64,000 nt of DNA from Psychrobacter sp. JCM 18903 (GTDB lineage: Bacteria; Pseudomonadota; Gammaproteobacteria; Pseudomonadales; Moraxellaceae). Shown here in pieces: positions 60,035 through 64,000 of the stretch. Below the pieces are notes generated by a model, which worked only from the letters and a program-made list of their open reading frames with translations, was not told the DNA's origin and made no database searches. The position numbers were made by a program, and so were the translations under genes. The stretch lies in the NCBI RefSeq assembly GCF_000586475.1, contig NZ_BAWJ01000006.1, forward strand, positions 1 through 64,000, written 5' to 3'. Within the stretch, counting starts at the first letter, position 1. The number at the start of each line of letters is the position of its first letter.

Positions 60035-61344
60035 ATGATCGCATTGATTATATTTATCGTGACTTTGGTTTTAGTGATATGGCAGCCCAAAGGACTGGGT
60101 ATTGGCTGGAGTGCAATGGGCGGCGCATTGATTGCCTTAGCTTTTGGCGTGGTAAAGCTCTCCGATATTGGTATTGTGTGGGACATCGTTTGGGATGCGA
60201 CTTTTACCTTTGTGGCGCTTATCATCATCTCGCTTATCTTAGATAAAGCAGGATTTTTTGGCTGGGCAGCACTGCATGTGGCTAGGCTTGGCAATGGGCA
60301 AGGACGTTTGCTATTTCCTATGATTGTGATTTTAGGCGCGTTTATCTCGCATTTTTTGCCAATGATGGGGCAGCATTGCTATTGACCCCGATTGTCATCG
60401 CTATCTTGCTGCGACTTAAATTTTCACCACCATCTGCTTTGGCATTTATCATTGCGACTGGCTTCATTGCTGATACCGCAAGTCTGCCGTTAGTCACTTC
60501 TAATCTGGTCAATATCGTTAGTGCCAATTATTTTGACATTGGTTTTGGCCGTTATGCAGCAGTGATGATACCGGTCAATATTGTTTCTGTATTGGCGACG
60601 CTGGCCGTATTATGGGTGGTCTATGCACGGCACATTCCAAAACACTACTCCATTGCTGATTTGAGTGCACCCGAGTCTGCGATTGAAGATCCGTTGGTCT
60701 TTAAAGCAGCCTTTCCGCTGCTCGCGTTGCTACTTATTGCCTACTTTACGACTGAGTCATTCGGCATTACTATCTCCTTGGTGACAGGAGTGGCGGCGTT
60801 ACTGTTAATGGCTATCGCAGGTCGCTGGTGGCAAGGAGGGCGTGATGCCGTTGTTTCTGTATCTGATATCCTGCGTCAAGCACCTTGGCAAATCGTATTA
60901 TTTTCCATCGGTATGTACTTGGTTGTTTATGGCTTGGGCAATGCAGGATTGACTGCCTATGGTGCTCAAGTTTTGAATTGGTTGGGGCAGCAGGGTATGG
61001 TCATCGCAACAGTAGGAACTGGATTCCTCTCCGCTATTGTAGCCTCTGTCATGAATAATATGCCGTCTACTTTAGTAGGTGCATTGGCGATTGATAGTGC
61101 GCAAGTACCTGCTGCCACTCGCGAGCTCATGATTTATGCTAATGTGATTGGTAATGATTTGGGGCCGAAATTCACACCTATCGGTAGCCTTGCGACTTTA
61201 TTATGGCTCCATGTATTGGCAGAAAAAGACTATAAAATCAGTTGGGGGCAGTATATGAAAATTGGACTGCTTATTACCCCGCCCGTACTATTGGTCACGC
61301 TACTGGCTTTGGTTGTTTGGTTGCCTTATCTATCTACATTTTAA
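60035..61344 (+). CDS. arsB: Arsenite efflux permease ArsB (one apparent frame break)
   Basis: A 12-helix membrane antiporter that expels arsenite. [28 protein letters not shown] and [23 protein letters not shown] are the N-terminal signature. A one-base loss at about 60350 hides [41 protein letters not shown] and [16 protein letters not shown], then [23 protein letters not shown], are hallmark ArsB segments. About 437 residues. It closes the arsRCHB operon. Confidence 0.93.
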
Positions 61345-61483
61345 AATTTGAGTGAATGTCTTGCGATTAGCGTGGCTATTACGCTGACATCCATTAAGCG
61401 CATCGGGTATAATGGCGGCGCATTTTACCTTTTTACCCTTTACTTTTTTTAAAGCGATACGTTTATTTTGCCAAGGATTTATG

Positions 61484-62141
61484 ATGAGTGATCAGCAAGC
61501 ACAAAAGCAAGCCGCAGCCAAAGCGGCTCTAAGTTATATCGAAGAGACATGATACTTGGAGTAGGCACAGGCAGTACGGTCAACTGTTTGATTGAATTAT
61601 TGCCAACTGTAAAGCTTGCTGGCGCGGTGGCTAGCTCACAGGTCACTGAAGACAAACTTCGTGCCCTTGGTATTGAGATAGTGGATTTAAACTTTGCTGG
61701 TACGCTTGATATTTATATCGATGGGGCAGATGAGGTCAATGAGCATTTGCAATTGATAAAAGGCGGCGGCGGCGCGCTCACTCGTGAGAAAATCGTGGCA
61801 GCGGCTTCTAACAAATTTATATGTATGGTTGATGAGAGCAAAAGCGTTGAGGTGCTAGGTCGCGAGTTTCCTGTTCCTATTGAGGTACTGCCGCAAGCAC
61901 GTTCTTATGTCGCACGGCAATTAGCCGTATGGGCGGTGAGCCAGTTTACCGCGAAGATTTTGTGACTGATTATGGCAACGTCATCTTAGATACTTATGAT
62001 TTGGATGTTAGTAATCCGATAGCGCTTGAGAAAGAGCTGAATAATATTGTGGGTGTCGTGTGTAATGGTATTTTTGCGGCCAATCAAGCTGATGTATTGC
62101 TGAAAGCAGGTAGTAATGGTGTGACGACACTTATTCGTTAA
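61484..62141 (+). CDS. rpiA: Ribose-5-phosphate isomerase A (two apparent frame breaks)
   Basis: Interconverts ribose 5-phosphate and ribulose 5-phosphate in the pentose phosphate path. The ATG at 61484 opens [21 protein letters not shown]; a base loss at about 61547 interrupts the GVGTGSTVN phosphate loop. [27 protein letters not shown] and [13 protein letters not shown] follow. A second loss at about 61928 precedes [17 protein letters not shown] and [10 protein letters not shown]. About 219 residues. Its neighbour is the divergent argF, sharing a terminator. Confidence 0.92.
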
Positions 62142-62196
62142 AAAATGCTTACTCGTTAAAAATCGGTTAAGCAGTGGCTTATCGTTCATCATAAAA

Positions 62197-62234
62197 TAAA
62201 AAGGCAGATCATACTAAATGTGGTCTGCCTTTTT
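62197..62234. terminator. Terminator between rpiA and argF
   Basis: Stem AAAAAGGCAGA-CCA-type arms with GGTCTGCCTTTTT, a loop of about 9 bases and a T run, between convergent genes. Confidence 0.85.
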
Positions 62235-62273
62235 CGTACTTACTCTTCCATAAATAGATTATGGCGATATTTT

Positions 62274-63191
62274 TTAAAGTTTAATTTTATCTTTTAACAA
62301 AAATTCCATCAAGGCTTTTTGTGCATGTAAGCGATTTTCAGCTTCATCCCATACCACTGAGCGTGGATCGTCAAGCATATCATGAGAGATCTCCTCACCA
62401 CGATGCGCGGGTAGACAATGCATAAATACCACTTCAGGATCGGCTTTATCCAATAGCGATGGCGATACTTGATAAGCGGCAAAACGGCGCGCACGAGTAT
62501 TTTGTTCAGACTCTTGTCCCATGCTTGCCCATACATCGGTGACAATTAAATTTGAATCTTTCGCGGCTTCTTGTACGTTTTCGACAATACTGACGCAATG
62601 CGAGAAGCGTTTCATCAGCTCAGGGTCAGGCTCAAACCCATAAGGCGCAGCGACGCGTAGCTCAAAGCCAAACTGATGGGCTGCTTGCATATAGGATGCA
62701 CACATATTATTGCCATCACCAACCCAAGTAACGATTTTATTTTCGATACTTCCACGGTGTTCATAATAGGTTTGCATATCAGCCAGTAGCTGGCAAGGAT
62801 GAAATTCGTCAGTTAAAGCATTAATAATAGGCACGCTTGAGTATTCAGCAAAGGTTTCAACTTTTTCGTGACCAAAGGTACGAATCATGATGATATCGAC
62901 CATGCTCGATATGACACGAGCGGAGTCTTCTAGCGGCTCACCACGCCCAAGCTGGGTATCATTTGGCGACAAAAAGATAGCACTACCACCAAACTGACCC
63001 ATACCTGTCTCAAATGAGATGCGCGTACGGGTTGAGGATTTTTCAAATATCATGCCAAGCGTACGACCAACAAACGGCTGATATATCTCGCCTGCGTGTT
63101 GCATCTTGCGTAATTCGCTGGCGCGTTTTATAAGGTTTTCTAATTCTTGTTTGGTTAAATCAGATAAGGTCAAAAAATGGCGCAAACTCAT
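62274..63191 (-). CDS. argF: Ornithine carbamoyltransferase
   Basis: Makes citrulline from ornithine and carbamoyl phosphate in arginine synthesis. [14 protein letters not shown] is the carbamoyl-phosphate site, MGQFGG and [13 protein letters not shown] follow, [12 protein letters not shown] is the second substrate loop and [14 protein letters not shown] the ornithine site. It has 305 residues, complete, ending [13 protein letters not shown]. The 189-base gap to alr holds no visible gene. Confidence 0.95.
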   Translation of the reverse strand: MSLRHFLTLSDLTKQELENLIKRASELRKMQHAGEIYQPFVGRTLGMIFEKSSTRTRISFETGMGQFGGSAIFLSPNDTQLGRGEPLEDSARVISSMVDIIMIRTFGHEKVETFAEYSSVPIINALTDEFHPCQLLADMQTYYEHRGSIENKIVTWVGDGNNMCASYMQAAHQFGFELRVAAPYGFEPDPELMKRFSHCVSIVENVQEAAKDSNLIVTDVWASMGQESEQNTRARRFAAYQVSPSLLDKADPEVVFMHCLPAHRGEEISHDMLDDPRSVVWDEAENRLHAQKALMEFLLKDKIKL

Positions 63192-63380
63192 AGTAATCCT
63201 AGCAGTCGATCGCAGTCAGTGAAACGTCATCAGTCTTTAATAGCATCGCGTCAGTGCGTATGCTGGGGTGACAACAAACTTTTAGTATAGCGCAATTAGG
63301 CTTAATGTAAATGTCCAATTTGCCGTGATTTATAAGTCTGGCAAACAGACATTACATGAATAGTGATAAGGTCAGCATAA

Positions 63381-64000
63381 TTATACTTGTATGCGATTTG
63401 GGCGAATGCTTAGGCGGCATAGTAGCTCATAGCTAATCGTACCAGCATGCGCGGCGACTTCATCGACGTGCGGGGCATCGCCCCACAGAATTACTTTACT
63501 GTCTAACGCAATGTCTTCTGGCGCGGTACTGACATCAATGACAATCATATCCATTGCCACGCGTCCAATGACTGCGCATCGATAGCTTTGATCGTTGGTA
63601 GTATCTATAACAGTGACATAGGCTTCATGCTGATGACGCGAGGGTAACCATCGCCGTAGCCGACACTCACCAGCGCTGTTCTAGTGTCTTTCTGCGCTGT
63701 CCAACGACTGCCATAGCCAATAGCATTGTCTGCCTGAACTGTTTGCAGGGCGATAATTTGTGCGCTGAAATCCATCGCTGGCTGTAAGTCTAACTCATGC
63801 GCGCTTTTATCAATGACAGGGGCGCTACCATATAAAATAATGCCGGGACGTACCCAGTCATAATGATGCTCTGGAAAATTAACGATACCGGCTGAATTGC
63901 ATAATGAGCCTTTGATATCGTTGCTAATAGTCTCTTGCAAAGTGCTTAATACATCTGAAAAACGCTGAATTTGCATTGAATTTAATGGATGAGTGCTGTC
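63381..64000 (-). CDS. alr: Alanine racemase, 3' part only, cut by the window end (one apparent frame break)
   Basis: PLP-dependent fold-III racemase providing D-Ala for peptidoglycan. The visible C-terminal part reads VRPGIILYGSAPVID, SAQIIALQTVQADNAIGYGSRWTA with the catalytic-domain residues, VSVGYGDGYPR, then after a one-base shift near 63632, HQHEAYVTVID, VAMDMIVIDVS and DEVAAHAGTISYELLCRLS. The catalytic PLP Lys and the N terminus lie beyond 64000. It stops at 63381. Confidence 0.88.

Overview
The window looks like chromosomal core sequence from a gammaproteobacterium of the family Moraxellaceae, most likely Psychrobacter or a close relative. The basis is protein content: a Gly-rich, long-tailed Hfq, a threonine deaminase with two ACT-type domains, a carboxynorspermidine (alternative spermidine) pathway, RhlB, RodA and a complete KDO/Lpt block. 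The DNA is moderately AT-rich with AT-rich spacers. I saw no prophage, complete insertion sequence, CRISPR array, tRNA or rRNA.

Layout. 0.5-8 kb: outer-membrane barrel protein, phosphopantetheinyl transferase, Pal lipoprotein, DUF6231-like protein, aminopeptidase N and DAHP synthase. 8.3-12.4 kb: lpxB-rnhB, a 294-bp MITE-like element and a CAP-domain lipoprotein. 12.6-19.6 kb: DUF924 protein, nspC and carboxynorspermidine dehydrogenase (behind a structured leader), htpX, a small methyltransferase, a cupin, PhzF and YnfA. 19.7-25.6 kb: a 40-residue basic protein on the minus strand, then queD-tsaE-mutL-miaA-hfq. 25.7-29.5 kb: kdsD-kdsC-lptC-lptA-lptB, which makes KDO precursor and exports LPS. 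29.9-41.4 kb: radA, rlpA, rodA, an M15-type peptidase, lipoproteins, a tandem M16 protease pair and ftsY. 41.4-50.4 kb: ogt, a flavin oxidoreductase, yebC, a K+ channel, an ABC1 kinase, aroQ, a cold-shock gene with a strongly folded leader, and rhlB. 50.5-58.1 kb: a TauE/SafE protein with a Met/His-rich tail, ccoS, elyC-like, murB, a low-molecular-weight phosphatase, hslR, a PaiB-like protein, an Excalibur protein and ilvA. 58.3-64 kb: an arsR-arsC-arsH-arsB operon, rpiA, argF and the 3' part of alr.

The dominant oddity is a very high density of frame breaks. At least 26 single-base losses, plus three further breaks of net +1 or -2, interrupt 21 genes, including essential ones (lpxB, murB, tsaE, lptC, rpiA). 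Both sides of each break keep family-specific sequence, and many breaks lie in short homopolymers. I read this as uncorrected sequencing or assembly error, so I annotate these as single genes across the break.

The best candidates for overlooked biology are non-coding. They are the nested hairpin in the cold-shock leader, the hairpin leader of the carboxynorspermidine dehydrogenase gene (TTG start), a perfect 15-bp inverted repeat that covers the arsR start codon, a family of short inverted-repeat elements ending in a shared TGTTGAACATT motif, and two small genes (40 and 54 residues).
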